From positions 1 to 64,000 of the forward strand of contig JAPDOI010001854.1 in assembly GCA_029168955.1 (NCBI GenBank): a DNA stretch of 64,000 nt, given 5' to 3'. This document shows, one piece after another, positions 1 through 12,463 of this stretch (position 1 is the first letter of the stretch; each line of letters starts with the position of its first letter). The stretch is from Aplectana chamaeleonis. Its lineage: Eukaryota > Nematoda > Chromadorea > Rhabditida > Cosmocercidae. The translations under genes were made by a program, and so were the position numbers. The notes under the pieces are model-generated. The model had not been told where the DNA came from. It made no database searches and saw only the letters and a list, made by a program, of their open reading frames with translations.

Positions 1-235
1 ACTGGATTCAGAACAGCATCACCCTAATTCTTCAAGCCTTGAGAGCTTTTCCCAGTTGTAAGTTTTTCTGAAGTAGTTTGAAACACCGCTGAAGGCATTT
101 TCTGCGCGGACGATGACTTCGAGTTTTTGGTGATGCGACAGTTTTGACCTAATTAGTAAGGTTTCTACACTAAATTCATCACTATTGTAATTCTTTTCTT
201 GCACTAAACTTCTTCCATCATTGGTTTCCTTCCAG

Positions 236-3200
236 GCCAACCCGGAGGATTCCAGCCATCAGGAGGATTCCAACCGAATCAAGGAGGATTCCACCCACAG
301 GGTGGATTCCATCCTCCGCCGAATCAAGGTGGTTTCCATCCTCAGAGCGGCGGTGGATTCCATCCTCAAGGCGGTAGTGGATTCCATCCCAACCAAGGCG
401 GGTTTCATCCTAACCAAGGAGGGTAAGTACACATTCAACTAGTTTTGTAGGGTAACAAATGCGTCCTTGTCATATTTCTATGGAGTGTTTTTTTAATAAG
501 ATGAAAGAGCTCCAATTCTCATCTCGTCGACATACGCGCATGCCTTGTCGCCTTCTATGTTCTCCCTCTCACAAGGGAAGTATACAAAGCGTAGGTCGGA
601 TCTGCCAAAACGACTAGTGTCGTTAGTATCTCTTGTGGCTCAATAGTAAAACTGCGCAGTATCCCGCCGCGAGCCGCAGGTTCGAAGAAGTTACAAGCTT
701 AAAAAGCTCATTTTTGTGTTTTTTTTTACCTTCCAAAAAGCGCGTTATTCTTCGGAAAATCCGGAAACGGACCTCATAAATGTGTTCAGCACCCAAAACT
801 ACCCCCCTGAGCGAATTTTGGATGAACGCACATTTTCCGTACTTTTTCTAGACTGACAGCGTTTTGGACTTGTACGGATTTTCGGTTGGGCGCTTATATC
901 TACCAAATGAGGGCTCTGGAAGCGTTTTAGAAAAATGTTCCGGATTTGATTTAAAATTTTCCCAGGGGGGTTTATGGGGCGCTGATCACGATTCTGAGAT
1001 TTATTAGTCGATTTTAAAAGTTTCCAGATCATTTCGTTTGAAGCTTTTGAACCGGGGAAAATTTCGAGGTAAAAACGCCACTTTATCCGAGAAAATTTTT
1101 TGAAACTCCAAAAAAAAATGCCTGATGGGTACCCTTGCCTTTTCGCGAGGCTTAAAAAAATGTTCATAACTTTTTTGAACCTGCGGATCGGGGCGAGATA
1201 TTGCGCATTTTTACTATTGGGCCAAAAGAGATACTAACCATACTAGTCTTTTTGGCAGATCCGACCTACGCTTTTTATACTTTCCTTGTCAGATATATCG
1301 TCGCGCAGTCGCCTTATATGATTGTTCCTACTCAGATGTGCACTTAGAAAACTGCTACTATGGGATCATTCCGGAGCAGAGGGTGTCTGCTTGGAAACGT
1401 GTGACCGCTGAAGTCCTTGGACCCTGTTCTAAAAGAAAGCAAAATCAAATTGCCAAAACCAAATGTGGGCTTGATCAGACGGCGTCCATTCCTTGCCAGA
1501 GCGCGCGACTACGCAAAATCGATGCTCATCGAGGGCACACGATTTGCTAGCCGCTCGCGCGCACTTGCGCGCGCTCTCGCTCGCTCACGCCCGCTTCGGG
1601 AAGAAAGCAACACGTTTCGAACCTATTGCTCTGTCCTTAAAGCGTTTAGCCTAAAACTATTTCCAGAACTAAAGCCCTCGTATCTAGTAGTTTCACCAAG
1701 GCTGTCCTAACATTAAAACAAGACCTGTAGATCATTTTTTGCTCGTACATTTGGTAATGCATTTTAGTTTCCGTCCTGGCAGTGGCCCTGGCTCCTCGGC
1801 CAGCAGTGGCACGTTCAAGAAAGCGCTCATTGGAGGAGCTCTTGGAGCTGTTGGAGGCGAGTGGAATTGCATTGTTTTATTAGACTTCATTTCATAATTC
1901 TCTTCAAACTGAAGAGAAAATGATATAAGGTTCATGTCCTACATTCTTGAAACCTGGAACATGCCTTGATGTGACTATTTTATGCTTCTGCCAAGCAGGT
2001 TGTTATGGTGGAAGGATTGTTTTGGTGCTGGAAGATAATGTGATGTATTTCTAGGTTTGGTGGCTTTTGAAGCCGGTAAAGCCATTATCCAATCAGCAAC
2101 AACACCGTTCAACCATGGCGGAAAGGACTACTATTGGGATAACAATTATAAGCAGAAAGGCAACGAGGTTATGTGCTCAATGCCGCTCAGCCAACTGCAG
2201 CAGGTCACCTTTTCTAGACTACCTCCAGTCCTGTTGTCCACCCCAATGGGTCCTGAAGATGAATCTTGCTTTTCCAGCTGACACCATCCACCACAACAAC
2301 GACCACGACCACCACGGCTGCTCCAGTTGCAGCCGGAGATGCATCGACGACCACCACTGCTGCCGCTCCAACGAACCCTGATCAGGTCTTGAATAATGTG
2401 AGTGGTTGCCCATTTTAGGTTTTAGGAAAGGAACATTCTGCGCGTGTGGTGAAAGCCTCCTGGCAAACTAGCCAATGAACGAGGCGCGATCATCGCATTC
2501 GCGACACCGCCGACCAGCCGGGTGTAGATCGCCCGCGGCGATCTACTACGCAGCCCTGTCCAATTACTCGACTAACAAATTGATGAGCACAATGAGAGTA
2601 GAAATGTAGCTAATAGTAGAAATGTAGCCAATAGAGATTTGAGACAGCCGCGATTATCGATTTCTGGTAACATCGAAGACTGGGGAAAGTTGAGCTCTAT
2701 AGGCTCTGTAGGCTTATTGTATACTTCAGCGACCCAGTATCGCTTTCGGTGTGAACAGCAACTGCGATGCGTAAAAAAAGATGGTATTGATCAATCGCAG
2801 CGATATTGCGCTCCAGAGGGAATCGATTGTTTTACTAAGCAGAAAGGCTGTTTGTAAAGTTAAATGAGATGAGATACTCGTATGATCCCAGCCAAAACCT
2901 GACGGTGCCGCAACGCGCTGCGTAGTGACGAGCAGTGACAGCGATAGGCTTCGGCACATTTGCAGTATGTTAGCCCTCTCGACACGTCGCTGCGACGGGC
3001 GCGCGGCAACTGTTCCTACGATGACCATTGCTGTTGCTCTCTTGCTGTCCCGCCGCGATTTATGCTACTGTGCTTATCTGGGCCAAATTCCGGTCCGCAT
3101 TTGCGTCTCGACACGCTTTGCGGCCGCACGCGCTCGAGTCGGTCGAGTTTCCAGCGCCAAAGCCCACTCGATTTGCCTTTTAATACAGTTTTCTCCAATT

Positions 3201-6200
3201 TTTTTTAGTTTCCAGTTTGCAAAATCCACCTAGAGTCAACAGATCGGCGGCTGCGACGCTGGAAACTCTTCTGACCCGGGAGCGTGCGGCCGGAAAGCGC
3301 GTCAAGACGCAATTGCGGACCGGAATTTGGCCCAGTGGAGCACAGTAGACTGTTTGATATACATGAAGTGGCACGAAACTTGCGTCAGTGTGTGGTCAAC
3401 CAAATTGCTGAATGCGATTGAACGCTGTGTTTCAGTTGCAATTTGCTGATGGATCTCGTCCGAAGACGATCACTTGGGGTTGTAAACGAGGCATTGAAGT
3501 GTGCTGTGGGACTGATTGCTGTCCTGCTCCGGCCAACAACAATGCTGGTGGTTCTGGAGGTGGTGGCGGTGCTGCTCAGAATATGGCTGGTGTGGCCATT
3601 GGGTGAGTGGATTGTTTCCATATTTGTGGTTGCTGGTGGCGGCTTCTAACGTTTTTCTCCATGGGTTTACATATGTCATCCTGCACTGCTTGTCTTGTGC
3701 CTTGTTGTATGTTCAAGGGTTTTGGTTAGCCCGTCAAAAAGTGGTCAGCTCGTGCAGGATGTTCACATGCCTCATGCCTTCTCATTTCTACGTAGAGCTA
3801 CTGAATAGAGTTTGGTGCAGTGATAAAATCAAAATAGCCCTGTTTGTGCAGATCAACAGCTGATCCCAACAAAAGTAATTTTCATGAGTACAAGTGTTTT
3901 TATAGATTCTCGTATGTTCTAGTAAGCAGTATTTTGAATAGAATAATTTGTAGCGAAGAGAACACAGCCACTGCCGGCTATATTGGAGATGGCATCGGAA
4001 CGGCTGCTTGATCTGAAATGACCTGCTTCCTTACATCCTGACTCCATTCATGATCCGTTGTTGATCTGATTCTCGTCACGGTTCCCTCTCTAGTCTGGCC
4101 AAATCTCGGCGAATTTCGACGCGAGATACTCATCTTGATTTAACTCGTGTGTGATTAAGTTAATAAATAAAGAGTTGTACGAAGATTCTCGAAAAGACTT
4201 TGCCTGCTGCACGACGAGATTTGCCCACCCTTCCTCCTTTACTCACTGCACCATATTCCCTCTAACCAATCATTTTCACACACTTCAGACTCCTGCTTCT
4301 ATTGCTGTTGTGATCAGCCGTAAGTGAGTGAGTGATATTCGGCAACTAACCCAGATGTCCCATGTCGGCTTCGCTTAACCTCCTTTATGTTACTTTCTGT
4401 TCTAAGCCTACCCCGAGGGTGTTTCTTTGTATTATGTGCTCAGTCGATCCAACCTCCTTCGTGTCTTGGATTTTTCCTTACGATTTGATTAAAAAATTTC
4501 ACTCTCCCGAAGTGACCGAATATCTGAAAAATAGAATATTTTAAATTATCGCCTGAACAGAATCTTTGGAGAAACTCGTTTTAGTGGGCTTTGGAATACA
4601 GTGTTGTTGCGAAAAAATCTGGCAGTGCTTTAGCGTTGAGGTTTGACCGGCACTGTAAACTTGTCCTGTCCGAATTGAGACTATCTCTTGCTGCTATGGA
4701 CAGGACTTCACAAAATTCGCTATCATTCTCAGCTAACCCAGGGGTTAGCTATAACCAACCATCCTTCTGTTTTTTTTCTGTGCACGTACCAGCATGCTGC
4801 TCTGTTCCCTTTTTCTTTTTCATTCATCCCGTGACTGATTTCAGCATTCTTCTTCTCGTGCTCTTATCGTGTTGTTGTTGTGCATTCCTGGCGTACAAAT
4901 GCTGTCGTTCTGCTTTCGAAGGTTTTCTACCTCAAAATGGCAACAAGAATCAGCAAGGATATGCAGGTGGGCGTACAACTTTTCTGTTGGGTTTGCCGCG
5001 AAAATAGCATGCAATCTTCGGAGACAAACCCAACTGTGTCCCATGGTTTGCGTTTATGAATCTCAACCCTGTTCAATAAGTCCGCTGTGGGGTCGTCAAC
5101 ATAAATGCTGAAGCGCTCAGTAGTCCTGCCACGGACCTGCCCCAACAAAACCGTGCTCCAACAACTGACTTGACTATGGGATAGAATATAATGAATTTTC
5201 GCGATCCCCCAAAACTTTATACAACGAATCGTCTATTCATCAATATAGATAGATGAAATTCTAGGATCAAGAAATGGATTTCAGATTTGCGTTCAGCAAC
5301 CCAAGCGAAACCGGCAATCCAGATGGAGTTTCATGCTTATTGCACCCCCCCCCCCCTTCCTAGTATAGTATCCCTGCCGTAACAAGCCGTAATGCATCGA
5401 GATTCGACGAAAAACGGGATTAGTGTTCAGCTAAATAACTAAGGCCCTAGTTATACACCGGCGGGACGCTGGGAAAATGACAGGACAACTACCCCTCAAG
5501 GACACCTTCGCACTGCTGATGCGCTCCGTAAGGAATAGTTGTCACAGAAAAACGTAGAATAAAGCTCACCGAGGAGTCATACAAGCCGCCACAGTGCGCT
5601 TCGTGTCGTTGCGGAGCCTCCTGGGTTAGAATTTTGCCAAGCTCCACCAGCTGCGAATTTTTCGGGGTTAAATTTGCTAAAACATTGAACAAGTTGCAGG
5701 ATTATCACGCCCAATGAGAGGAGGAGCGGAATAGTAGAAGATTTTTTCCAATGATTGTGCGATAGACGAACAAAATATCGGCGAAATCCAATTGATCTGC
5801 CCGAAAATTTCCATTATGCATTATCGCGTCGAATTCCCAATCTACACTGCAAACTGCGTCAGTGTCATTGCGGGGCGTTTTGATTCCGTCAGTGTATAGA
5901 GGCTGTCCGAATATGGCTGACTGTCCGCCGCCCATGCGGTTGGCGAGCGTGTCGAGTGGTCATCGCAAACGCATTTTCGGACCTTTTAATCGATTAGCAG
6001 GCATATTAGACAAATAGTGAATAATATCCCAATTGGCTGTTTACAGAAATGGAAAGGTTTGTCCTAAAAACGCCTGCGCGGCGGCCGCTAAACACGCACG
6101 CCGAACGCGTGGGTGGATAGTCTCATTCGGACAGACTTCTACGGCCTAACTAACGCATCGGCAAAGTTCGAACCGAAGCTCGGGGACAGGGGCTCTCTAC

Positions 6201-7061
6201 ACACCGAGGGAGGAGTTGTCCTGTTTTTTGCAGTTCGAAGCGTCGGGTGGTGGCCATCGTGTATCAACATCCCTGAGGAGGCGGGATAAACGGGGGAGGA
6301 GCGAATTTCCTGATTGGACGCAACACGGGCTAGCCCCGGCCCCCGGCTTTTGCGTACTGTTCACCTCCGCACTGCCGTTCAGTCCGCAAAGTGCACGCTG
6401 ATTGCGAAATGGTGCTGCGGCGCGGTTGCAGAGTATCCTCAGACAGGGATGTGGATCACCCGGGCGGTTTTTGCCTTTGGTGCCCGGGTGAGCCCACCAC
6501 TCGCCTGCGATCCCTACATCTCCGTCTGAGGATACTTGCAACCGCGCCGCACCACGATTTCGTAATCAGCGTGCACTTTGCGGACTGAACGGCAGTGCGG
6601 AGGTGAACTGTACAATTAGGAACCTCGCTCCTCCCCCGTTTCTCCCGCCTCCTCAGGGGTGTTGATACACGATGGCCACCACCCGAAACGTCCCACTCAA
6701 CGCGAGCGAAGTGGTCCCGAGTGGAATTAGAGCCGCAAAAGGCGGAACAACTCTTCCCTCGGCGTGTAGAGAGCCCCCGTCTTCCGAAGCTCGGCTGCGC
6801 GCTTCGTGGCAGAGCGCCCTATGGTTTTTTTATAACCTTGCGCTTCGACGTATTGTCCGCATTGTTTCATTTATCGTTACAATTCCAGATGACTACTCTC
6901 AACAGTATCCAATGCAACAATATCCTCAGCAGTCATATCCACAACAATCATATCCGCAAAATCAAGGCTATCCTCCCAATCAAGGCTATCCGCAACAAAG
7001 CGGTTATCCTCCCCAACAAGGTTATCCACCACAAAGCTATCCACCTCATCCAACTTACTAG
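236..7061 (+). CDS. CX-module single-pass membrane protein, gene 1 (5' end outside window)
   Basis: Seven exons fit in phase: 236-422, 1768-1856, 2055-2203, 2278-2397, 3436-3602, 4845-4966, 6889-7061 (about 334 aa; the 5' end, with any signal peptide, lies left of the window). In order they encode Gly-Gly-Phe-His-Pro repeats, an Ala/Gly-rich stretch (FKKALIGGALGAVGG), the first CX half with KDYYWDNNYKQKGNEVMC, a Thr-rich linker, the second CX half (WGCKRGIEVCCGTDCC) plus a Gly-rich spacer, a membrane helix with a Cys cluster (ILLLVLLSCCCCAFLAYKCC), and a QQYP/QGYP-repeat tail ending at TAG 7059-7061. Six cysteines in this spacing match the nematode CX module (Pfam CX; function unknown). Predicted topology is extracellular CX with a cytoplasmic Tyr/Pro/Gln tail. 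Five introns are GT-AG and one appears to be GC-AG. AATAAA follows at 7375. The joins are inferred; the domain call is strong. Confidence 0.82.
575..1283. mobile_element. MITE with ~85-bp terminal inverted repeats, in a gene 1 intron
   Basis: The arms 578-663 and 1197-1283 are inverted copies (both read AGCGTAGGTCGGATCTGCCA and then GTTAGTATCTCTT...CAATAGTAAAA...TGCGCA inward). The interior has no convincing coding capacity. Superfamily not assigned. Confidence 0.75.
3065..3348. mobile_element. Foldback MITE in a gene 1 intron
   Basis: The 284-bp element has inverted ends CTACTGTGCT...GGGCCAAATTCCGGTCCGCA. The arms also carry CGCGC/GCGGCCGCACGC-rich sequence that pairs. A related hairpin occurs at 8798-8970. 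Confidence 0.7.
3954..4011 (+). CDS. Candidate alternative last exon of gene 1 (soluble isoform)
   Basis: An acceptor (AATTTGTAG) precedes a short exon that can be entered in phase 2 from the donor at 3603, the same phase used by the membrane exon at 4845. It adds 18 residues (EENTATAGYIGDGIGTAA) and stops at TGA 4009-4011. Two overlapping AATAAA signals lie at 4162-4171. It has no hydrophobic stretch, so a transcript ending here would carry the CX module without membrane anchor or tail. This is an inference from splice phase and poly(A) signals; a chance ORF is possible. Confidence 0.45.
4162..4171 (+). promoter_or_regulatory. Poly(A) signals for the short gene 1 isoform
   Basis: Two overlapping AATAAA hexamers lie about 150 nt after the stop of the candidate alternative exon and well inside the intron of the long form. 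They support premature 3'-end formation. Confidence 0.45.
5901..6137. mobile_element. MITE, AGTCTGTCCGAATGAGACTG family, copy 1
   Basis: The ends read GGCTGTCCGAATATGGCTGA on the left and, reversed, AGTCTGTCCGAATGAGACTA on the right, followed by GTCCGCC...GCGGT and GCGTG-type inner arms. It matches the copies at 26302-26524 and 34681-34913. Confidence 0.65.
6173..6794. mobile_element. Long foldback element in a gene 1 intron
   Basis: A 622-bp near-palindrome: the left arm (GGGGCTCTCTACACACCGAG...) pairs with the right arm across a centre near 6470 (CCCGGGCGG/TGCCCGGG). Arms are about 290 bp. As intron RNA it would form long double-stranded RNA. No ORF of note. Confidence 0.8.
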
Positions 7062-7374
7062 CTTCCCGTTCGCCTAGGTTTTTTAGCTTTCTGTAATTTA
7101 TTAAGTTCTCAACTGTTTCGTCCTTTTGGTCATTCCGTAACGCTTTGTACATACTATGTATGATGTTCCCGCCATTTTCTTTTTGTCGACATTAAAATTC
7201 TCTCAAGTTTCTACATGAACCTTTATGCTACCAATATGCTTTTTATTAGCCTTGTTCTGCGAGTTTCACTTATTTTTTTTTCGGAGATTCTCTAGAGTTG
7301 TTTTCCTGTGTAGTTCGGCGATCGATGTTTTTCTGTGTAGTTCGGGTTTCTGTGAAGAATGAATGATTTGTTGA

Positions 7375-7380
7375 AATAAA
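7375..7380 (+). promoter_or_regulatory. Poly(A) signal of gene 1
   Basis: AATAAA lies about 315 nt downstream of the gene 1 stop codon, in AT-rich sequence typical of a 3' UTR. Confidence 0.55.
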
Positions 7381-7959
7381 CGTGTAAAATGTCTCTGACA
7401 CACGCTTTCTGAAGGAATCATGTCATCGAATCGATGAAGCACTAATATTCATGAGGACCATAAAAGCATGTGAGCGCCTTCAGTGATGCCTTTGCTTTTT
7501 CGGCGTGTGGCGTATTTCTCTTACGAAGTTCCCAGTTGATAAAATCCTCGCCGTCTCTTATAAGTAATGTGAATTTTGGTCGCCTCACTATTAGGGTTCT
7601 GTCGCCCAAACCTCCCGCTAACTGGGGAACCTCGCATGGCTTTCCTCAGGGTATTTGAGAGGTGGTAAATGATTTCTGGTCGAATTCGGTACGCGGTACA
7701 AAATCGGATTCTGCTGCGGACTCCCCTACAAAAAGCTATAGGCGTTTGCAGAATTTTGGAATGTTAAGGTGTTCGACAAATCTGTCTCGGATTTGTTTCA
7801 ACACTTCTATGTAGGAGTCACCATATACGATAAGCACGAGTGTGGGTTCCATTTGTCGATATCATGGGGTTCAGTATAGGTCACCTACATAGGTATAATG
7901 CCAATGGTAGAGTACCTATTTTGCAGTAATCTATCGAAAGTATCACCTCGACCATAGGG

Positions 7960-8395
7960 TGTTTTAGGGGGGCGCCCGAAGAGGCACTCTGATATGGGAG
8001 GGGCCTGAGAGCGCATGGCGCGCGCACCTACTCACGGATGAGTCCCTTTCACATCGTTTCTGATTTTTCTTGGATATTCCTGGAAATATTAGCTACCCTC
8101 ATTCGATTTCGTCTCTACCAGAGGATTACTATTTCCGCTATTCGTTTCTCTTATCCACTAGGTGTCCGCGAGAAGGCGCGCGCGCCATGCGCTCTAGGGT
8201 CCCGCCCACACCAGAGTGCCTTTTTTCCCTCCCGCGGTGTTTTAGGCCTCTTTCAGAGTGCGATCGCTGATCGCCGCGATGGCATGTTTTGAATGCCTAT
8301 CGACGTGCGACGCGATCTCGATCGATGCTCGTGGTCACCATCCCATCGAGTCGCACAACGATCGAACTCTGAAAGATGCCCTACCGTGATCTATT
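7960..8395. repeat. Composite inverted repeats 3' of gene 1
   Basis: GAAGAGGCACTCTG...GAGAGCGCATGGCGCGCGC (7978-8026) pairs with 8170-8225, and a smaller pair (TTTCAGAGTGCGATCG and its inverse, 8250-8375) follows. Likely MITE remnants. Confidence 0.5.
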
Positions 8396-8426
8396 TAGAG
8401 TCGTTGGACGGACCTCAGATTTGTAT

Positions 8427-9592
8427 TAAAGCATAGTTCGCTTTGAAAACAACTTTCTATTTTCTGAGCTTAGTTTCATGGAAGAGCCCGGTAGACCACA
8501 TCAATGAAGTTTAGCGCGTCAAAAAAGTATGGTTCTGATGTTGGAGTGGTAAAAAAATAGGGATCCGCCACCAGCCCTCGCCAGTCATCTAACCCGAGGA
8601 ACAGAGGTCAGGCGGGCAAATAAAAAACGGCCAGAAATTATTTTTTCTCCGTGATTGAGAAATCGGAGATTTTTCGGCTCAAATTTGGTCTAGGTGGGTT
8701 ATTTTCGAGGGCTGAACACAAAATGTCTGTTTTCCCATGGAAGATTACGGTTGGTTACTGTAGCAAAAAGACACTTCACCTACCGTACTATCGCTCTCAG
8801 AGCCAAAGTCCGGTCCGCATTTGCGGACAACGGCTGTTGCATCACCCGACATGATGATAATGCGTGCAGAGAGCACTTGCTCCACTCTTCACCTTTCTCC
8901 CAGTACGATTATCACGTGTCGCGTGATGGAACAGCCGTAGTCCGCAATTGCGGACTGGAATTTGGCTTCGAAAACGATATTAGTTCACCGTTTTCTTTCG
9001 AGAAGCTGAAATGGGATCTCACATCCATGATCAGTGTCCCAAAGAAGCGTTCCTGGACTAAGTTTGGCTGAAAATGTCCCGCTTTCTGAAATACGAGAAA
9101 AAAGAACTTTTACGCCTTTTTCGATTTGCTCAGGTACATCAAAGGCATCGTTCGCGCTGAAAACCAATTTCCATTTTTCAGGCTCAATTTCGTGAATGAG
9201 CCCGGTGGACCACGTCGGTGAAGTTTTGCGCGTCAAAAACATATGGTTCCGAAGTTGGAGTGGTTCAAAATGACGATCCGCCACCAGTTTTCAACAGCCA
9301 TCTGGCACAACGAACAGAAGCGCCGTCACAGGCGCAGATGATTCAGCATCTCACATTTTAATTCGGGAAATTCTAGCACCCAAGCTTGCCCAATGGATAC
9401 TTCTTCTTTTTAGAATAAGTTTCAGTGAACGAAAGGCAAGAGAACCTACCCCTCTCGATAAGGTTAAAGCAGAAAACACATACGACGTTTGTAGAAAAAA
9501 AACTTTCCACACTTATTCTGTATGTCAGAGAATCGCCTGCGCAAAAACGAGAAAAACGGGATACGTTTTTTCTGCGCGTACGATGCCTTTAA
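8427..9592. mobile_element. Two copies of one TTAA-type MITE around a hairpin
   Basis: 8427-8640 (partial) and 9138-9592 (with both ends, AAAGGCATCG...CGATGCCTTT) share long direct similarity (GAGCCCGGT.GACCAC, GTTGGAGTGGT, GATCCGCCACCAG). Between them 8798-8970 is a hairpin whose arms read CCAAAGTCCGGTCCGCATTT and its inverse. Confidence 0.6.
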
Positions 9593-10436
9593 ATCAAGAA
9601 TTTAAACTTCTTTTCATCCACCCAAAAACGTTCAAATGACCATTTTTTTTAAAACTTCATCAGGCCGTCACCATAGTATCAGCTGGCTACCGAGATGCTT
9701 CAGTCATCTATCGAGAATCGTGCAGAAGTCCTCAAGACAACTCAGAAGTGTGAAGTCGCAGATCCCGAGACACCTGGGCAATCATTGTGAATATTTCAAC
9801 AGAACTGGAATTTGTTTTCAGTGCACTTTTTCTTGATTTGAACGACTTTAACACTCCCCTATCCGATAAGAGACTCATTCAGCCTTTCTCTGTCTGGTGT
9901 GTGATAATTTTGCCACATGGTACTTTTCCACGGAACGGTTTTTGAAACTGTTTTCTGAACACGACTTTAATTCTGGTATCGAGCGCTTTCCTAACTTCCC
10001 GAAAAGGCTTCGACGACACTCTCATACAATCGTTTAGTTGGATTCTTCTCACTTGACCCTTCACTCTCGGCCAAGCTACGTAGCAGAAGAGCAATTTCGA
10101 AGGCAGGGTCTGGGCAGAAGTGCAAATTTGAGATTTCCCTCTAAATCGGAGCGCAGGCTATATGTTATTCCAGAGATCGCGCGAAAACCGCTGATAAGAC
10201 GGTCTTATTCAAGTTAATTGAGCCATTTCAGTGAACCACAGATCCACGAAATTGTGCCTGTCGTCCAAGTTTGCAGCCATTGTCCGCGCTTTCTTCACCG
10301 CGCGCGGTGGAAATCGTCTCCCAGCAGCGCCGTTAATGCCGCCAGTGCGGTGACACTGCCTCGTGGGGGCAAGGCGACCACCCAAATGCCCTTGAAACAA
10401 CGACATTTTTACTGCGTGATTATGCTGAGGATTCTG

Positions 10437-10984
10437 TTAAAGACATGGTACGCGCTGAAAACCACTCACCGTTTTTTTTTTGGTTCGAATGATTTTCTGG
10501 GCACACCTAAGAACGTAGGTAGAGTTTGTTCTGTTAAAAATGCCTCCATGCGAAGATAAATGGGGTCAAATTTCTCAAATCCTGTCAAAAGGGGCCGGCC
10601 ATCCGTCAGTCATCTGACACAATTTGCTGTCAGCCATCATATAATTAAATGATCAACACTTGATACAGTACAACTGAGGGGAAGTTGATGGAATATGCTA
10701 TACGATTACGTAAAGAATGACTTTTCTACGTGCATCGATTGACCTTTTCTTCTCCACAAAACACTTGAAAGAAAGATAAAGCTCATTTGATCGTGAGATC
10801 GTTGGTCAAAACAGCGATCTCCTACGATAGACTCTTCCTTCGAATTAGATGTTTTCGGTCTGAAAGAGGGGTTTTCAGTGAATTTTTTCGCGGTTTTTCC
10901 AACGTAGCTGTTATATAGGGTACTAGAGCTCTCATTATATATGGAAAACTCGAAAACGAAATCCATCGAGAACGATGCCTTTAA
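10437..10984. mobile_element. Degraded TTAA-type MITE
   Basis: The left end (TTAAAGACATGGTACGCGCT) and about 150 bp inward match the element at 11107 directly. The right end is GATGCCTTTAA. The interior is diverged and has no gene. Confidence 0.45.
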
Positions 10985-11106
10985 TCTTTTTTACAGGCCA
11001 TTTTCTCCTCGAGTAGCTTACAAAACCTCCGTATGGGGTTCACATAGTCCTGGTCGACCGATTCAGTACAAATTTGGGAGGAGTCAGAATGTGACCGAAC
11101 CTTGCC

Positions 11107-11569
11107 TTTAAAGGCATCGTACGCGCTGAAAACCACTCATCGTTTTTTTGAGTTTGAATCATTGGTTCAGCCCGCCTGAGCACGTTGGTAGAGTTTTTCG
11201 GGTCACCGACGCATCATTGGAAAGATATGGGAGATCGAATGCCTCGAATCCCATCGAAAGAGGCCGGCGTTACGACAGCCATGTGGCCTCAAATGAGAAA
11301 AGAAGATAGCTTATCAACAAATGATACATCAACTTCCACTCATTTACGCGAAATAGCATGTTGAGAAGCCTCTTTCTTTTTCATTTTATGCCACATGGCT
11401 GTCAGAAGACCGGCCTCTTTTGGTGGAATTCGAGGCATTCGACCACCCAGATGTTCCCAATGATGCTTCGGTGACCGGAGAAACTCTACCCACGTCCTCA
11501 GGCGGGCCCAACCCACGATTCAAACTCGAAACACGGTGAGTGGTTTTCAGCGCGTACGATGCCTTTAAA
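11107..11569. mobile_element. TTAA-type MITE (AGGCATCGTACGCGCTGAAA ends)
   Basis: Both ends read TTTAAAGGCATCGTACGCGC inward, with arms of more than 150 bp (AAAACCACTCA.CGTTTTT, CGTTGGTAGAGTTT). It shares its right TTTAAA with the next element. Confidence 0.72.
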
Positions 11570-12058
11570 GGCAGCATACACGCTCAAAAATGATATCAAT
11601 TTTATGGAATGAATCGAAGGTCTGAAGCTGTTAATATTCAGAGATAACGAAAAAAGCGGAAGAAGATCCACTGAAATGAAGATATAACGGTTCGTTCTAT
11701 ATTAGCCTAGAAGTGGACGAGTTTTACCGCATTGGCTGAAATGGCGGAGCTAGCGACAAATTGGTTGGGATAACGACGCTAATGTACTCGTAAGGCCCTT
11801 TCTGGAACTCTTACAATCTTAGAAGCGTAAAAAATGAGACAAAATGACCGTAGTCGAGCATTAAACATCTGTATTGGGGGGCGGAGCCCGTATCGGTGGG
11901 CGGGGAAAGGATGATTTTTCGACTCAATACGGCTCAAATACGGGCACTTTAACTCGTTTTCAACCTTTCCAACTTCGCGAGGGCTCTTTTAGGGCCCGTA
12001 CGACCCCACTAATGTAGTTATCTCAACAACTTTTGCGAGCGTGTATGCTGCCTTTAAA
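11564..12058. mobile_element. Second TTAA-type MITE sharing the junction site
   Basis: The ends read TTTAAAGGCAGCATACACGC inward on both sides. The first six bases are also the last six of the preceding element. A diverged relative ends at 37823. Confidence 0.7.
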
Positions 12059-12463
12059 TAAGGAAAGGCTAGTGTTATCCAGTAATCTCCAGCTTCTCCT
12101 TTCTTGCAACCACGGCATGATCTTATAGTGTTAAACTATTTTTCTGCATTCGAGGTTTGTATGGTGGACAAATTTATTGATTCGGCCTGGGGGATTCGGC
12201 GGATCGTCGTCTTCAGAGGCCTGGAAAGCAGTACAAGGTTGTAACGTGCTCTCTAAACCACCAAGTACTTCCACAGCTCTAGCGTTTCCGACAGCACCTC
12301 CAGTAAGGAACGTGAAAGCTCAGTCAAACAGATCCACCAACTCACACATCTATTCACCAATGAAGCAGCACTACATCTGCTGTTGACGAGTGACCAGTAA
12401 CGAATGGTTGGTACAGTGCGTTGTGCCATGTCATAATAGATAGTAGGTAACTCAGAAAGTTGG

